Assembly: GCF_004335085.1 (NCBI RefSeq)
Contig: NZ_RQRS01000002.1
Coordinates: 124,001-188,000, forward strand
Source: Pedobacter nototheniae
Lineage (GTDB): Bacteria > Bacteroidota > Bacteroidia > Sphingobacteriales > Sphingobacteriaceae
Direction: 5' to 3'
DNA length: 64,000 nucleotides
Below the pieces are notes generated by a model, which did not search any database, was not told where the DNA came from, and saw nothing but the letters and a program-made list of their open reading frames with translations. Shown one piece after another: positions 8,209 to 17,750 of the stretch. Position 1 is the stretch's first letter. Every line of letters starts with the position of its first letter. The position numbers and the translations under genes were made by a program.

Positions 8209-9504
8209 ATGTCGAATATAGCCATCAAAGCAGAAAACCTTGGTAAAGCTTATCAACTTGGTCAAATTGGCACAGGCACGATAAGTCGCGATTTAGAGCG
8301 ATGGTATGCACGAATTCGTGGAAAAGAAGATCCGTTTTTAAGAATTGGCGAAGGCAATAACCAAAACACTAAAAGTCAAAGTGATGTAGTTTGGAGTCTT
8401 AAAGATATAAATTTCGAGATAGAGCAGGGCGATGCCGTTGGGATTATAGGGCGTAATGGCGCTGGAAAAAGCACGCTTCTTAAAATATTAAGTAAAGTAA
8501 CTGCCCCCACTACTGGAAAAATAACCGGGAAAGGCCGTATTGCTAGTCTATTAGAAGTAGGCACAGGCTTTCATCCAGAATTAAGTGGACGGGAAAACAT
8601 CTTTTTAAATGGTGCAATTTTAGGCATGCGTAAAAAAGAAATACAACGAAAACTTGATGAAATTGTAGATTTTGCTGGTATAGAACGTTATTTGGATACG
8701 CCTGTTAAAAGATATTCGTCAGGCATGTATGTACGTTTAGCTTTTGCCGTTGCTGCACATTTGGAATCTGAAATTTTAATTGTTGATGAAGTATTGGCTG
8801 TAGGCGATGCAGAGTTTCAAAAGAAATGTTTGGGTAAAATGAGCGAAGTAAGTAAGGGCGAAGGTAGAACAGTATTGTTTGTTAGTCATAATATGGCAAG
8901 CATTGCATCCCTTTGTAAGAACTCAATTTTATTGAATAATGGCAAAATACAGGATCAAGGTATCTCCAATGAAGTAATTGCTAAGTATGAAAATAATAAC
9001 TTTGATCTTAGTTGTGAAAAAAAATGGTCTATAAATAATGCACCGGGTAATCAAGCAGTTAAATTGATATCAGTAAGAGCAATAAATGAAGGGTTGATTT
9101 CTAAAGAAAAGTTTGATGTTACTGAACGATTTGGTATTGAATTAGAATATGAAGTATTGGAACCAAATCATATTTTATGGCACGGTTTAAATTTTTATAA
9201 TGAAGTTGATCAAAATCTTTTCGATTCGCATAGTATAACTTCTAAATGGTACAATGAGCCCCATCCTATTGGAAGATATAAAACCATAGCATGGGTTCCT
9301 GAGAATTTTCTAAACGAAAGTAAAATTATAGTTAGTGCCGCTATATTTAACCATCAAAAAGGGCAAATATACTTACATGTTAAAGATGCGATAGCATTTG
9401 AAATAATAGATTTATTAAGAAAAGATTTTGTTTCTGCCAGAGGCCAATCCATTGGGAAATTTCCTGGATTAATAAGACCGCTTTTAAAATGGACCAACGA
9501 ATAA
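8209..9504 (+). CDS. ABC exporter ATPase with C-terminal glycan-binding domain (Wzt-like)
   Basis: The nucleotide-binding domain has Walker A GRNGAGKSTLL (about 82-92), signature YSSGMYVRLAFAVAA and Walker B SEILIVDEVLAVGD (about 184-197). Like Wzt/TagH proteins it carries an insertion before Walker A (GTGTISRDLERWYARIRGKEDP). After residue 270 a separate beta-rich domain of about 160 residues (WSINNAPGNQAVKLISVRA to the end) fits the Wzt C-terminal domain, which in O9a/O8-type systems reads the capped non-reducing end of the glycan. Its presence suggests that the exported chain has a terminal modification. It partners the permease just upstream. Confidence 0.93.
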   Translation: MSNIAIKAENLGKAYQLGQIGTGTISRDLERWYARIRGKEDPFLRIGEGNNQNTKSQSDVVWSLKDINFEIEQGDAVGIIGRNGAGKSTLLKILSKVTAPTTGKITGKGRIASLLEVGTGFHPELSGRENIFLNGAILGMRKKEIQRKLDEIVDFAGIERYLDTPVKRYSSGMYVRLAFAVAAHLESEILIVDEVLAVGDAEFQKKCLGKMSEVSKGEGRTVLFVSHNMASIASLCKNSILLNNGKIQDQGISNEVIAKYENNNFDLSCEKKWSINNAPGNQAVKLISVRAINEGLISKEKFDVTERFGIELEYEVLEPNHILWHGLNFYNEVDQNLFDSHSITSKWYNEPHPIGRYKTIAWVPENFLNESKIIVSAAIFNHQKGQIYLHVKDAIAFEIIDLLRKDFVSARGQSIGKFPGLIRPLLKWTNE

Positions 9505-9517
9505 ACTAAATGCGAAC

Positions 9518-10213
9518 ATGAGATTTTTAAAAAGAGTAATTAAAAAAATAATTAAAATATTATTTCCAACGAAAAAATTTGATGATCGTGGAGAGCGTGT
9601 TGACATTTATTATAAAGATAAAATTGGATTTGATAAATTTGATATTTACCAAAAAAGCCACTACAGAAGATATGAATTTGCCGCACAGATAATTTCCGCA
9701 AATAATTACGTAGGTGATTTTGCTTGTGGAACAGGCTATGGGAGCATTTTATTATCCAAGCAATCCAAAAAAGTTTTAGGAGTAGATATTAGTCATAAGG
9801 TTATTGCTGAAATACAAAAAAGGTATAAGAATTTTAATACGGTAAGTTTCCACCAACAAAACCTTCTTCATTTAGATTATAATTCAGAGTTTGATACTAT
9901 TGTTTCATTTGAAACAATAGAGCACTTTAAAGAAGAAGATATTGAAAGATTATTCGGTGTTTTTAATAAAGCGTTAAAAACCAATGGAAAACTAATTTTC
10001 TCTACTCCTTATCTTCAAGAAAAAAGTGAGGTAGCAATAAGTCTTGGGCATCACCTTACTTTTTACATTGATGAGCAAAAATTGGAAGCCTGGCTTCGTG
10101 GCGCTGGATTTTTGGTAGAATACTATAGATACCAAAACTATCAAACGCACGAAATAAAGGATCATCAAGAAACAAAGGATTTTATTATCTGTGTTGCAAG
10201 TAAAATAGCCTAA
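9518..10213 (+). CDS. Class I SAM-dependent methyltransferase
   Basis: Rossmann-fold methyltransferase with motif I VGDFACGTGYGSILLS (about 66-81), an acidic residue after strand 2 (KVLGVDIS) and a post-motif FDTIVSFETIEHF. The length is 231 residues. It lies directly after the Wzt-type ATPase. In Wzt-coupled O-antigen loci, a methyltransferase often caps the chain end that the Wzt C-terminal domain recognises, so this is a reasonable candidate for a terminator/capping enzyme (inference). The start ATG is preceded by a short 13-bp gap; the next gene begins 2 bp after the stop. Confidence 0.85.
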   Translation: MRFLKRVIKKIIKILFPTKKFDDRGERVDIYYKDKIGFDKFDIYQKSHYRRYEFAAQIISANNYVGDFACGTGYGSILLSKQSKKVLGVDISHKVIAEIQKRYKNFNTVSFHQQNLLHLDYNSEFDTIVSFETIEHFKEEDIERLFGVFNKALKTNGKLIFSTPYLQEKSEVAISLGHHLTFYIDEQKLEAWLRGAGFLVEYYRYQNYQTHEIKDHQETKDFIICVASKIA

Positions 10214-10215
10214 AT

Positions 10216-11118
10216 ATGATCAAAGTTTCAATATGCATACCAACATATAAGCAACTTAATTTTTTAGCTAAAACCTTGGATTCTATCACAATACAGAACT
10301 ATAAAGATTATGAGATAATTATTACTGATGACACTCCAGATAATTCCGTTCTTGAACTTTTAAACACTTATGACTTTGAGGATAGGCTTAAATATCATAA
10401 AAACGAAATCACCCTAGGATCTCCAAAAAACTGGAATAAAGCAGTATCACTTGCTGAGGGGCAATACATAAAGATAATGCATCACGATGATTATTTTTCT
10501 TATGCCTACAGTTTAAGAAAATTTGTTGAAATGCTTGATAATAATCCCCAAAGTGATTTCGGATTTAGTGCATCAATTACAGTAGACATATCAAAAAACG
10601 ATACTTGGGTGCAGCAGCCCAGTAAAAAACAATTAGAATACTTATCCTCCGATCCTTTAGCTCCATTTTTTGGAAATTTTATTGGCCCGCCAAGTTCAAC
10701 GATATACAGAAATAAAAAACAATTTTGTTATGACGAAAATTTAACTTGGCTGGTGGATTTGGATTTTTACATTAAAAATTTACAAGCAAATAAACATTAT
10801 CAATATACAAGTGCCACTTTAATTACTGGTATAACTGGCACAGAGCATAATGTAACTACAGAATGCATAAATAATAAAGAAGTAGAAATTAGAGAATATC
10901 TTTATTTATATAAGAAAATCTATACTCCAAAAATCTTTTTTCGAACGAAGTTTCTGATGTTTTTTATCAGATTATTTAATAGGTATAAAATAAGTTCGGC
11001 AGAAGAACTTAGAGAAATCGGAACTCAAGTAAAACTACCACAACTAATTAAATTAGCCCTTATTTGCAAATCGTTAATACGTACTTTTAAAGGAGAAAAA
11101 TCATTTAAGCTTTTCTAA
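10216..11118 (+). CDS. Glycosyltransferase family 2
   Basis: GT-A fold inverting glycosyltransferase. The nucleotide-sugar-binding first strand is VSICIPTYKQLNFL (about 4-17), followed by an acidic pair in EIIITDDTPDNS and the metal-binding HHDDYF (about 92-97), in place of the commoner DxD. An FIGPPSSTIYRN segment and a basic, hydrophobic C-terminus that could lie on the membrane complete it. At 300 residues it is a single-domain enzyme. Acceptor and donor are not predictable. It is followed by 95 bp of non-coding sequence before the acyltransferase. Confidence 0.85.
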   Translation: MIKVSICIPTYKQLNFLAKTLDSITIQNYKDYEIIITDDTPDNSVLELLNTYDFEDRLKYHKNEITLGSPKNWNKAVSLAEGQYIKIMHHDDYFSYAYSLRKFVEMLDNNPQSDFGFSASITVDISKNDTWVQQPSKKQLEYLSSDPLAPFFGNFIGPPSSTIYRNKKQFCYDENLTWLVDLDFYIKNLQANKHYQYTSATLITGITGTEHNVTTECINNKEVEIREYLYLYKKIYTPKIFFRTKFLMFFIRLFNRYKISSAEELREIGTQVKLPQLIKLALICKSLIRTFKGEKSFKLF

Positions 11119-11213
11119 ATGAACTACGAAAGACTTTCAGTATAAAATTAGACTTACACTTGAGCTCGAAAATTAAATCCTTTTTCTACTGAAATACATT
11201 AATTTTCTGCGTT

Positions 11214-11882
11214 ATGATTAAAAAAACTATAAAGTCTATTTTATCGAAATTTAATATATCTATATCCAGAATTTCCAATCTAGAAATTAAGGGTACTTTA
11301 AGAATACATGAGAATGTAATTATTGATAACTGTGAATTTGGTGATAACATTTCCTTAGGTAGAAACTCATACCTATTTAATACATGTATTGGAAACTTCT
11401 CCTATATATCACAAAACGTTAGTATGATGAATACCAAGGCAGGAAAATTTGTATCAATAGCACAAAATGTACTTATTGGCGGGGGTATGCATCCATCGAA
11501 AAAATTTGTTTCCACAAGCCCAGTATTCTATTCCTTAAATAAACAATGTGGAACTACGTTTTCAGACGATAACTACTTTAGAGAAATGGGTAATACTTTG
11601 ATAGGTAATGATGTATGGATTGGTGCTAATGCAGTTATTATGGACGACTTAATTATAGGTGATGGGGCAATTATTGGTGCCGGTGCTATCGTTACAAAAA
11701 ATGTTGAACCGTATTCTATAGTTGCTGGCGTACCTGCAAAGCACATAAATTATCGATTTGACGAAGTTGAAGTTAACTTTCTTTTAAATTTTAAATGGTG
11801 GGATAAAAGTGAGGAATGGTTAAAAGAAAACTATAAAAATTTACACGACATTAAGGAATTTATTAAAAAGCAATCTAATTGA
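11214..11882 (+). CDS. Hexapeptide-repeat (LbH) acyltransferase
   Basis: Left-handed beta-helix transferase that probably acetylates a sugar hydroxyl or amine. Hexapeptide turns are clear: VIIDNCEFGDNISLG, then NDVWIGANAVIMDD, LIIGDGAIIGAGAIVT. The family ending SIVAGVPAKHINYRF is followed by a short helical tail. His93 in GGGMHPS is the expected catalytic base of the CatB/VatD-like branch. The length of 222 residues is typical. Its TGA overlaps the TTG start of the fucosyltransferase gene (4 nt). Confidence 0.88.
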   Translation: MIKKTIKSILSKFNISISRISNLEIKGTLRIHENVIIDNCEFGDNISLGRNSYLFNTCIGNFSYISQNVSMMNTKAGKFVSIAQNVLIGGGMHPSKKFVSTSPVFYSLNKQCGTTFSDDNYFREMGNTLIGNDVWIGANAVIMDDLIIGDGAIIGAGAIVTKNVEPYSIVAGVPAKHINYRFDEVEVNFLLNFKWWDKSEEWLKENYKNLHDIKEFIKKQSN

Positions 11883-12739
11883 TTATAGTAAAATTAATGG
11901 GCGGATTAGGTAATCAAATGTTTCAGTATGCTGCTGCTCGATCATTTGCTAAAAATAAATTTGTTTACCTAGATTTATCGTTTCTGAATAAAAAAGATAA
12001 CACCGACAAAAATTTCACTAAGAGAGATTTTGAACTCCCCATCTTTAATCAGTTAAAAGGCAAAAAAATAAATCAATTTTTTCTTCGATTAATATGCTCT
12101 AAAAACAAAAAAATAACTTTTCTTAGAAACCTATTTCCTAACTTTTTAAAGGATTTAACGTATGTTTCTGATGAAAATTTCCCGAAGATAAAGGAGTTAG
12201 GGAAGAGTTATATTTTAAATGGATATTTTCAAAATCCAGAATACTTCAATAAAATACGTAACGAATTACTGGAGGAGTTTACATTTAGCGAAATCCCTGC
12301 AAATCTTTTAGATATAGAAAATTTAATAAAATCATTAGAAAATCCGGTAAGCTTACATGTGCGCCGTGGTGATTACCTCTTGCCACAAAATCAAAGCATT
12401 CATGGCACCCTTCCAATTGAATATTATCAATCGGCGTGTGAGTGCATTAACAAAAAAGTTGAAAATCCATCATATTTAATTTTTTCTGATGACCATGAGT
12501 GGTGTGAAAATAACTTAACATTCATTAAAAACAAAAAGATTATCTCTGGTCAATATCAACCCTGGATAGACATGTATTTAATGTCAATTTCAAAGCACCA
12601 TATTATTGCAAATAGTAGCTTTAGCTGGTGGGGAGCATGGTTATGTAAACATGAAAAACAAATAGTAATTGCACCAAAAAATTGGTTTAGCAACAATAAA
12701 ACAACAGATATTTTACCAAAAAATTGGGTATCCATTTAG
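11879..12739 (+). CDS. Alpha-1,2-fucosyltransferase-like, GT11 family
   Basis: GT11 enzymes move fucose (or a related sugar) from GDP-fucose to position 2 of an acceptor sugar. The diagnostic N-terminus IIVKLMGGLGNQMFQYAAAR (first residues) is present, as are the donor-binding motif HVRRGDY (160-166) and the late motif SSFSWWGAWL. At 286 residues it is full length. The TTG at 11879 is forced by the conserved first strand. GDP-fucose synthesis genes are not in this window, so the donor would be made elsewhere. The end overlaps the next gene by 16 nt. Confidence 0.92.
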   Translation: MIIVKLMGGLGNQMFQYAAARSFAKNKFVYLDLSFLNKKDNTDKNFTKRDFELPIFNQLKGKKINQFFLRLICSKNKKITFLRNLFPNFLKDLTYVSDENFPKIKELGKSYILNGYFQNPEYFNKIRNELLEEFTFSEIPANLLDIENLIKSLENPVSLHVRRGDYLLPQNQSIHGTLPIEYYQSACECINKKVENPSYLIFSDDHEWCENNLTFIKNKKIISGQYQPWIDMYLMSISKHHIIANSSFSWWGAWLCKHEKQIVIAPKNWFSNNKTTDILPKNWVSI

Positions 12740-13749
12740 TTTCAGTTCTTCTCCCCGCTTACAATGCTGAAGCCTATATAGCAGAGAGCATACAAAGTAT
12801 TTTAAATCAAACTTATAACAATTTAGAACTTATTGTTATCAACGATGGATCAACGGATGGGACAGAAAAGATAATAGCTTCTTTTAAAGATAGCCGTATA
12901 GTACTAATTAATAACAAAGAAAATGAAGGTTTAGTTGCGGTATTAAACAAAGGAATAGCCCATTGCAAAGGTGAGTTTATCGCTAGAATGGATGCAGATG
13001 ATTGGGCCTATCCTACCCGTATTAGTAAGCAGTTATCATATTTATTAAAAAACAAGCTTGTTGGTATTTGTGGATGCAACATCGAATTGTGGGATGGAAA
13101 TCAAATTTTGGATAGATGGCTATTCCCAACAATGGACGAGGAAATAAAAGCTTCCTTATTATTTAAATGCAGTTTTGCGCATCCTACAGTTATGTACCGT
13201 AAATCTCTCTTCAGCGATTATAATGAGGTTTATGAAAAAGATTTTTTCCCTGCCGAGGATTATAAATTATGGGTAAGATTATCTAAAAAGACAGAATTTC
13301 ATAATATTAACCAAATTCTACTTAGATATAGAATAACTCCGAATCAGATTAGTAGCTCTAATCAGGTAGCGCAACAAGCAAAAGCAATAGAAATATCTTG
13401 GAATCAAGTTTTAAAGATGTTCAAGGATAAAGAACCTTCTCAAAAACAATATGAAGTACATAAACTGTTAATTCAAGATAATTGGCCAAAAAATAAACAT
13501 GATTTAATCGAACTTTCCAGTTGGATTAATCTGCTACATAGAACTAATAAATTATCTAAAGATTATAATGAGAAAATACTAGGAAATATTCTAGCAAAAA
13601 AACTTTGGGATATTTGCTATTTCTTAATTGCTGAAAATATTGAGAGTTTTTTAATTTATAAAAAATCACTAGTCAAAGATTTTTATAATCCTCCTTATAA
13701 TAAACTTATTAAAGCTCATTTGAAAACTTTCTATTACAAATACATATAG
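12724..13749 (+). CDS. Glycosyltransferase family 2
   Basis: GT-A glycosyltransferase of 341 residues. The first strand VSVLLPAYNAEAYI (about 6-19), VINDGSTDGT and the DxD motif ARMDADDW (about 88-95) are all intact. A later histidine/acidic segment CSFAHPTVMYRK and EDYKLWVRL fits the catalytic half. The C-terminal 100 residues are lysine-rich and helical. TTG at 12724 is the only start that keeps the beta strand, and it places the gene 16 nt into the fucosyltransferase frame, so coupling is likely. Confidence 0.87.
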   Translation: MGIHLVSVLLPAYNAEAYIAESIQSILNQTYNNLELIVINDGSTDGTEKIIASFKDSRIVLINNKENEGLVAVLNKGIAHCKGEFIARMDADDWAYPTRISKQLSYLLKNKLVGICGCNIELWDGNQILDRWLFPTMDEEIKASLLFKCSFAHPTVMYRKSLFSDYNEVYEKDFFPAEDYKLWVRLSKKTEFHNINQILLRYRITPNQISSSNQVAQQAKAIEISWNQVLKMFKDKEPSQKQYEVHKLLIQDNWPKNKHDLIELSSWINLLHRTNKLSKDYNEKILGNILAKKLWDICYFLIAENIESFLIYKKSLVKDFYNPPYNKLIKAHLKTFYYKYI

Positions 13750-13783
13750 CTAACCCTGTCAATAAAATGCTTCTTATTTTATA

Positions 13784-14707
13784 ATGAAACATCCTCAACC
13801 TATAGTATCTGTAATAATTCCAACATACAACAATGCGAATTTAATTTTAGCATCAATTAATTCGGTTCTGCAACAAGACTATGAATTTACAGAATGTGTT
13901 GTTATTGATGATGGATCAACTGATAATACTTACAATATCTTAACTCCATTATTAGAAAGTCTAAGTATAAAATATTTCAAGACAGAAAATAAGGGTGTTT
14001 CAGCCGCCAGAAATTATGGAATCCGGGTATCTGGTGGTGAATATGTTATTTTTTTAGATGCAGACGATATACTTCTTAATGATGCTATAAAAAATATGGT
14101 TAATAGCATAGCAGATAGTGATGCAGACATGTGCGTAGCACTGGAAAAAGGCAAATCATTATCCAAAGCATTTCCATATCAAAATAGTGATTTGGCTAAT
14201 CTTATAGCAAGTTGGTGGCCAGTATCATCCGTTCTATCAAAAAAAAATGATTTACAATGGAATGAAGAAAGAAAAACTTGGGAGGTAATTGAATATTTTG
14301 CGAGTCTTTTAATGAACGATTTTAAATGTGTAGTATGTCCAAAAGAAGTAACCGCAATAAATCATGTATTTAGAAAAGACAGAACCACTGTACTATACGA
14401 CCACTATAATCCTGAAACAACTTTTAGCTTTTTCAATGAATTAAAAACGACGATTATCATAAAAAACAAAGCTAATCACCAAGTTTTAGAATCAATAGAT
14501 ATGCAACTATTAAATAATTTATACCAGGTGTATATTACTAAAAAAAGCTTTCCCCCTAATTTAAACAACGATACTATTAATTCTAAAAAAATATCCTCTT
14601 ATAATTGGTTTAAGCCTTTTGGAATTAGTGGATTCTGTTGGTTGTTTGGAATAAAAAATGGGATCAAACTATTTTATAAAATCAACTATTATCTAAAAAG
14701 AACTTAG
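13784..14707 (+). CDS. Glycosyltransferase family 2
   Basis: GT-A glycosyltransferase of 307 residues with VSVIIPTYNNANLI (about 9-22), VIDDGSTDNTY and the metal-binding FLDADD (about 89-94). After the catalytic domain the sequence diverges from the neighbouring GT2s (SWWPVSSVLSKK, and a lysine-rich end), so it is not a simple duplicate of them. It sits 34 bp after the previous stop and 3 bp before the fusion enzyme start. Sugar specificity is unknown. Confidence 0.85.
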   Translation: MKHPQPIVSVIIPTYNNANLILASINSVLQQDYEFTECVVIDDGSTDNTYNILTPLLESLSIKYFKTENKGVSAARNYGIRVSGGEYVIFLDADDILLNDAIKNMVNSIADSDADMCVALEKGKSLSKAFPYQNSDLANLIASWWPVSSVLSKKNDLQWNEERKTWEVIEYFASLLMNDFKCVVCPKEVTAINHVFRKDRTTVLYDHYNPETTFSFFNELKTTIIIKNKANHQVLESIDMQLLNNLYQVYITKKSFPPNLNNDTINSKKISSYNWFKPFGISGFCWLFGIKNGIKLFYKINYYLKRT

Positions 14708-14710
14708 AGA

Positions 14711-16825
14711 TTGGAAATACTTATCATTGGAGGTGGTGCAGTAGTTAAAGAATATTATTTACCAGCTATTAATTACTTAAATATTAATAGCCAGATAACT
14801 ATAACGGAACCAAATTTAGCTGTTGTAAATTATTATAAAGAACTTGGATTTAACACTTATAGCCTCGATTTTGAATCTTTTTTTAAGCAAAATAAAACAA
14901 AATTCGACTTCGCAATTATAACGGTGCCTAACCACTTGCATGAAGCGGCTATAAAATGTTGTTTAAAGAATAACATCAAAGTATTATGCGAAAAACCTAT
15001 TAGTTTATCAACTGAATCTTGCGATAGAATAGAAAAACAACAAATAATTTCAAATTCTGTTGTTTATGCAGCAATGGTTAGGAGGTATATGCCATCTTTC
15101 CAAGCCATGGAAAAAAGCTTGCATTTATTAGGTGCTATTCAAAATGTAGAAATAGAAGACGGGAACCCATTTGCATGGAAAGCAGACAGCTATGCTTTTT
15201 TTGATCCTAAAAATGGAGGAGTCTTAGCAGATATGGGCGTGCATTATCTCGATCTTGTTTATAAGTTATTTGGCGAGTTAACTCCAGTAAAATATAATGA
15301 TGATTATGAGGGCGGAGTTGAAGCTAATAGTTCTTATCAGCTTAAATCAAAGAAAGATTTTAAAATCAGTATCAATCTTTCGAGAACGCAGACTTTAAAA
15401 AATCATTTTAAAATAATCGGAAGTAGCGGCTCAATTTGGATTAACAAAGATGAATTTGATGCTTGTTACTTTTCTGATAATAGTGGGCTTACCCATAAAA
15501 TAGAAATAAATAATGCTTTTAAAGACTCTGCACTTGCTTATACATTTGAAAGCTGCTTTGTTGAGCAAATTACCTGCCTGTTGAGTAGCGATTCAAACCT
15601 CGTTGATATTACACAAGCTAAACACGTAACCTTTTTAATAGAGTGGGCATATAAAAACAGAGTACAAAATATACCAGTAAAAAATGATAACCCTTATTTT
15701 ATTACAGGTGCCACCGGATTTATCGGCACTGCTTTAATAGAGAGGTTATGGTTTACAGGCAATCAAAATATAACTGCTCCAGTACGTAATTATAAAACCT
15801 GCGCACCTATTGCACGCTTTGATATTAAATTACCTCGCTTAGATTTATTGAATTATCAAGCTGTTACACAAAGTTTAAAAGGTCAAAAATTTGTTGTGCA
15901 CATGGCTTATGCAACGGATGGGAAAGATGCTTTTTCGATAAATGTAGAAGCAACAAAAAATGTTGTTAAAGCAGCTTGTGAGCAAGGTGCAGAAGCAATA
16001 GTAGTAATGAGCACGATGAATGTTTACGGTTTTCCTGATGGAGAGGTAACCGAGAATGCAAAGTACAAACCTGCTGGAGGTAGTTATGGCGAAACTAAAA
16101 AAAATATGCAGCAATGGTGTTTAGACTTTGCCAAAACACAAACTAAAACACGCATTATTGTTTTAAATCCAACTTGTGTATATGGTCCTAATGGGAAAAC
16201 GTATACTACTCTTCCGGCTATACTTTTAAAATCAAATCGTTTCTGTTGGATTGATGAAGGTGCAGGAATGGCTAATTTGGTTTTTATAGATAACCTAATT
16301 GATGCCATAGAAATGGCACTACAGGTTAAAGAAGCACATGCACAAAATTTTATTATCACAGATGGTGCCGTTACCTGGAAATACTTTCTTAGTAAATTAT
16401 TAAGTCCATATGATAGTACAATAAAAAACCTAAGCACAGCAGAAATTTCAAAAGGCTCATTTGAATCAAAATCAGATTTAAAAAGTATTTTCAGATACTT
16501 ACTTACTAATTACGAGTTGGTTTCATTAATCAATAACCATCCTATTTTAGGGAAAATCAAAAAATTTCTTTTTTCAAAAGCGCCAGGTTTTAGAAACAAG
16601 CTGGACGATCAGAGAGAAATTGAGTGGAATTCTAGTTCCTGGATTAACTTGACAAAAGTTAAACCCGAAAAGTTTAATCCTCCTGTATGGCTAAAAGATC
16701 TGTTTGGTTTTAATAAAAGTCATTTTTTGTCCAATAAAGCGAAGAAAACACTAAACTGGAATTCAAAAATCGATATTGAAACAGGCATTAAAAAAACTAA
16801 AGAATGGCTAGATAGCCAATACTAA
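14711..16825 (+). CDS. Two-domain fusion: Gfo/Idh/MocA oxidoreductase + SDR epimerase/dehydratase
   Basis: Two complete NAD(P)-binding enzymes lie in one 704-residue chain. Residues 1 to about 325 are Gfo/Idh/MocA-like: the Rossmann start EILIIGGGAVVKEYYLPA, the conserved EKPIS with its catalytic lysine, and GGVLADMGVHYLDLVYKLFG. From about 330 an extended short-chain dehydrogenase begins: FITGATGFIGTALIERL (GxxGxxG at 333-339), MSTMNVYG and the catalytic YGETK (Tyr459, Lys463). The two activities probably act in sequence on one nucleotide sugar, for instance oxidation and epimerisation/reduction, but the substrate is not known. The start is TTG, 3 bp after the upstream stop; the next gene starts 1 bp after this stop. 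Confidence 0.85.
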   Translation: MEILIIGGGAVVKEYYLPAINYLNINSQITITEPNLAVVNYYKELGFNTYSLDFESFFKQNKTKFDFAIITVPNHLHEAAIKCCLKNNIKVLCEKPISLSTESCDRIEKQQIISNSVVYAAMVRRYMPSFQAMEKSLHLLGAIQNVEIEDGNPFAWKADSYAFFDPKNGGVLADMGVHYLDLVYKLFGELTPVKYNDDYEGGVEANSSYQLKSKKDFKISINLSRTQTLKNHFKIIGSSGSIWINKDEFDACYFSDNSGLTHKIEINNAFKDSALAYTFESCFVEQITCLLSSDSNLVDITQAKHVTFLIEWAYKNRVQNIPVKNDNPYFITGATGFIGTALIERLWFTGNQNITAPVRNYKTCAPIARFDIKLPRLDLLNYQAVTQSLKGQKFVVHMAYATDGKDAFSINVEATKNVVKAACEQGAEAIVVMSTMNVYGFPDGEVTENAKYKPAGGSYGETKKNMQQWCLDFAKTQTKTRIIVLNPTCVYGPNGKTYTTLPAILLKSNRFCWIDEGAGMANLVFIDNLIDAIEMALQVKEAHAQNFIITDGAVTWKYFLSKLLSPYDSTIKNLSTAEISKGSFESKSDLKSIFRYLLTNYELVSLINNHPILGKIKKFLFSKAPGFRNKLDDQREIEWNSSSWINLTKVKPEKFNPPVWLKDLFGFNKSHFLSNKAKKTLNWNSKIDIETGIKKTKEWLDSQY

Positions 16826-16826
16826 T

Positions 16827-17750
16827 TTGGTATCAATTATAATTCCGGCTTATAATGCCGCATCTACTATATTACAAACCTTAAACTCGGTATACCAACA
16901 AAGCTACCAAGATTTTGAAGTTATTGTTATCAATGATGGATCTACAGACAATACTCTGCAGCTCCTTGAAGCATTTGAAGCTAAAATTAAAATTATTTCT
17001 ACTCCAAATAAGGGTGTAAGTTATGCACGAAACTTAGGTTTAAGTTATGCTTTGGGCGATTACATACAATATTTGGATGCCGATGATTTATTAACGTCAA
17101 ATAAAATAGAACTGCAGATTAACGCACTATCGCAAAACAATGCTGACGTAGCTTATGGTGATTGGCAACAATTTACTGAAGTAGAAAATGTAATTAAGGT
17201 TACTAAAACTATAAAAAGGGAAATTGAGGGTAATATTGAAATAGCACTTTTCACCGATTTTTGGTGCCCGCCTGCAGCAATTTTATATAGTAGAAATATT
17301 ACCTCAAAAATCTATTGGAACCAAAATCTTCCAGTAATACAAGATGCAAGGTATTTTCTTGATGCTGCAATAAATGGTGGCAAATTTATTTATACCTCTG
17401 GGGTTATGGCTCAATACCGTACGGCACAGAAAAACTCCTTATCTCAACGAAACGAATTGGCTTTTGTAGCTGATTGTTTAAAAAATGCTGAAGAGATTTA
17501 TAAAATTTGGAGCTCAACATCTATTCTCCCCAACGAAAAAAAAATAGCTTTAATCACTGTGCTTCGCCATTGCATTAATAGGTTAAGTATATTAAATTCT
17601 GACTTAAATAACCATGCAATTTCACTTCTTTTAGAGATTGAGCCCAACTATATTCCCGAACAAAAAGGAATGCTCAAGATACTCTCAAAAGTTTTTGGTT
17701 ATAGAAAGGCTGAATATATTGCTGGAATAAAACGGAGGCTAAAAAAATGA
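16827..17750 (+). CDS. Glycosyltransferase family 2
   Basis: GT-A glycosyltransferase of 307 residues: VSIIIPAYNAASTI at the very N-terminus, VINDGSTDNTLQLL, and QYLDADD for metal and donor binding near 85-91. The catalytic-side segment VIQDARYFLDAAINGG and AQYRTAQKNSLS are also present. Its stop is shared in an ATGA overlap with the next gene. The TTG start is forced because the first codons encode the conserved beta strand. Confidence 0.86.
   Translation: MVSIIIPAYNAASTILQTLNSVYQQSYQDFEVIVINDGSTDNTLQLLEAFEAKIKIISTPNKGVSYARNLGLSYALGDYIQYLDADDLLTSNKIELQINALSQNNADVAYGDWQQFTEVENVIKVTKTIKREIEGNIEIALFTDFWCPPAAILYSRNITSKIYWNQNLPVIQDARYFLDAAINGGKFIYTSGVMAQYRTAQKNSLSQRNELAFVADCLKNAEEIYKIWSSTSILPNEKKIALITVLRHCINRLSILNSDLNNHAISLLLEIEPNYIPEQKGMLKILSKVFGYRKAEYIAGIKRRLKK

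Noticed and set aside
10216-17750. Possibility that the neighbouring GT2 genes are recent tandem duplicates
   Set aside because: They share only the general family motifs; sequences after the first 100 residues differ strongly, so no recent duplication is visible.
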